Source: Janibacter terrae NBRC 107853
Lineage (GTDB): Bacteria > Actinomycetota > Actinomycetes > Actinomycetales > Dermatophilaceae
DNA: 64,000 nucleotides
Direction: 5' to 3'
NCBI RefSeq assembly: GCF_001591405.1
Contig: NZ_BCUV01000007.1
Location: 496,001 to 560,000 of the forward strand
Part shown: positions 63,024 through 64,000 of the stretch, one piece after another
Layout of the letters: each line of letters starts with the position of its first letter
Numbering within the stretch: the stretch's first letter is position 1
The notes under the pieces: generated by a model
What the model saw: the letters and a program-made list of their open reading frames with translations, nothing else
The model's database searches: none
Told to the model about the DNA's origin: nothing
Made by a program: the position numbers and the translations under genes

Positions 63024-64000
63024 TCAGACGATGTCCCAGCCCTCGACGTCGCGGCGGTCCGACTCCTGCTCCACGGCGACGCGGCGTCGCTGGGCCACCG
63101 GGGCGTCGAAGGGGGCGGCCAGCCGGTCGCCGAGGGTGTTGCCCGTGGCGATCGCCATGATGACGCCGAGCGCCCCCAGGACGCTGAAGAGACCGGCCGT
63201 CGTGTCCGACCCGTCGCTGATCGTCGGCGGGCTGGTCATGTGGTACAGACCGATGAAGATCCCGAGCCCGGGATAGAGGCCGAAGGACGCCGGCACCGAG
63301 AGCGTGAGCGCGGGCGAGTCCATCCGCAGCGCGATGAAGCGGGCGAGGAAGCCGATGACGACGGCCGCCAGACCCGTCGCCGTGACCCGGCCGACGCCCA
63401 GGCTGATCACCCCCGCCGCGACGCTCACGCCGACGGCGCACAGCAGCGCCGAGGGCAGCAGCAGCCGGTGGCTGTCCTGGAGGGTGACGGCCCCCGCGAG
63501 GCCGATGAGCACCGAGCCGAAGATGACCATCGGCAGCGCCGCCGACGCCCAGGCGAGCTTGTCGAGCGGCGGTGGCGTCAGGCCCACGTCGAGCCAGCCA
63601 CCGACCTGCAGGCACAGGCCCAGCCCCCCGGCGACACCCACGATGAGCCCGAAGGTGTGCAGCAGCACCGCGAAGAGCCGAGCGGTGCCCGTCACCGGGA
63701 AGCCGGAGAGGACGTCCTCCATCGCGGAGATCAGCGTCCGCGACGGGAGCAGCGCGACGATGCCACCGGCGACGATGAAGGCGAAGTCCGCCGGGGAGAT
63801 CGGGAGGATGCCGTACGTGCTGAGCACGTAGGAGGTGAAGGCGATGACGGTGGCGGTCGCCCCGCCGAGCGCCCCGAGGTAGAAGTCGGGCAGGTTGAGC
63901 CGCTCGATGAGGCCGGCGAGCAGGATCGTCACACAGGCCGCGAGCATCGCGACGAGCACGGCGGGCAGGCTCGCCCCGAGGATCAGCGCGACGCCACCGG
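63024..64000 (-). CDS. ThrE-family threonine/serine exporter (C-terminal part)
   Basis: The frame is open to the right window edge, so the 5' part is missing. The 325 visible residues include about ten membrane helices, with the ThrE features LIERLNLPDFYLGALGGATA and AMEDVLSGFPVTGTARLF. ThrE proteins export threonine and serine. The last 40 residues are a charged cytoplasmic tail. ThrE normally has a hydrolase-like N-terminal half, which would lie outside. Confidence 0.85.
   Translation of the reverse strand, partial: GGVALILGASLPAVLVAMLAACVTILLAGLIERLNLPDFYLGALGGATATVIAFTSYVLSTYGILPISPADFAFIVAGGIVALLPSRTLISAMEDVLSGFPVTGTARLFAVLLHTFGLIVGVAGGLGLCLQVGGWLDVGLTPPPLDKLAWASAALPMVIFGSVLIGLAGAVTLQDSHRLLLPSALLCAVGVSVAAGVISLGVGRVTATGLAAVVIGFLARFIALRMDSPALTLSVPASFGLYPGLGIFIGLYHMTSPPTISDGSDTTAGLFSVLGALGVIMAIATGNTLGDRLAAPFDAPVAQRRRVAVEQESDRRDVEGWDIV

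Overview
The window is a chromosomal segment of a high-GC actinobacterium. Several things support this: a WhiB protein, WXG100 and DUF3263 proteins, two resuscitation-promoting-factor paralogues, a mycobacterial-type folP-gpgS pair, CIRCE-controlled groEL without an adjacent groES, a pSAM2-like integrative element, and many start codons that lie 6-7 nt after a TANNNT -10 box (leaderless transcripts). The GC content and gene content fit Micrococcales (an Intrasporangiaceae-like organism is my guess, not proven).

Layout. 1-22.37 kb is native backbone: the 3' end of an HtrA protease, a DUF2339 membrane protein, a WXG100 protein, a MacB-type ABC exporter, a PhoD-like phosphatase, a molybdenum hydroxylase (form II CoxL) operon coxD-coxE-xdhC-coxS-coxL-coxM-coxG, groEL with two CIRCE elements, DUF3263, a PLP decarboxylase, an ArsC-like phosphatase divergent from a 77-residue protein behind a PHO-box-like repeat, and ung. 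22.37-34.53 kb is a mosaic acquired island that cuts a methyltransferase gene on the left and an SGNH hydrolase gene on the right. It carries a truncated VirB4-like ATPase, a TraG/VirD4 coupling protein, a phosphite-oxidation cluster (ptxABCD with a GntR/UTRA regulator, and divergent phnM), an IS256 fragment, an intact IS3-family element and a right-truncated ISL3-family element. 35.1-46.57 kb is native again: a modE-like/modABC molybdate operon, an LCP protein, an acyl-CoA dehydrogenase, an MFS transporter, a membrane protein with two YtrA-type GntR regulators, a LigB-like protein, folP, gpgS and a small lipoprotein.

46.57-61.06 kb is a tRNA-Thr(UGU) hotspot. It starts with a frameshifted HicB-like antitoxin and an IetAS-type defence pair (subtilase plus AAA+ ATPase). 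An integrated element of about 10 kb (AICE, pSAM2-like) follows, bounded by 38-bp direct repeats of the tRNA 3' half. The element encodes a KorSA-like GntR repressor with three operators, a small conserved protein, a TraB-like FtsK translocase, WhiB, two small Cys-rich proteins, RepSA, Xis and Int. Its cargo is a GNAT - PIN-like - HEXXH-protein operon, the best candidate here for an undescribed system. 61.0-64 kb returns to backbone: tRNA-Thr, two Rpf-like proteins and a ThrE-type exporter cut by the window edge.

Functional links. The molybdate transporter can feed the molybdenum hydroxylase. The ptx cluster adds phosphite as a phosphorus source. The 61-kb tRNA hotspot gathers defence and conjugation genes.
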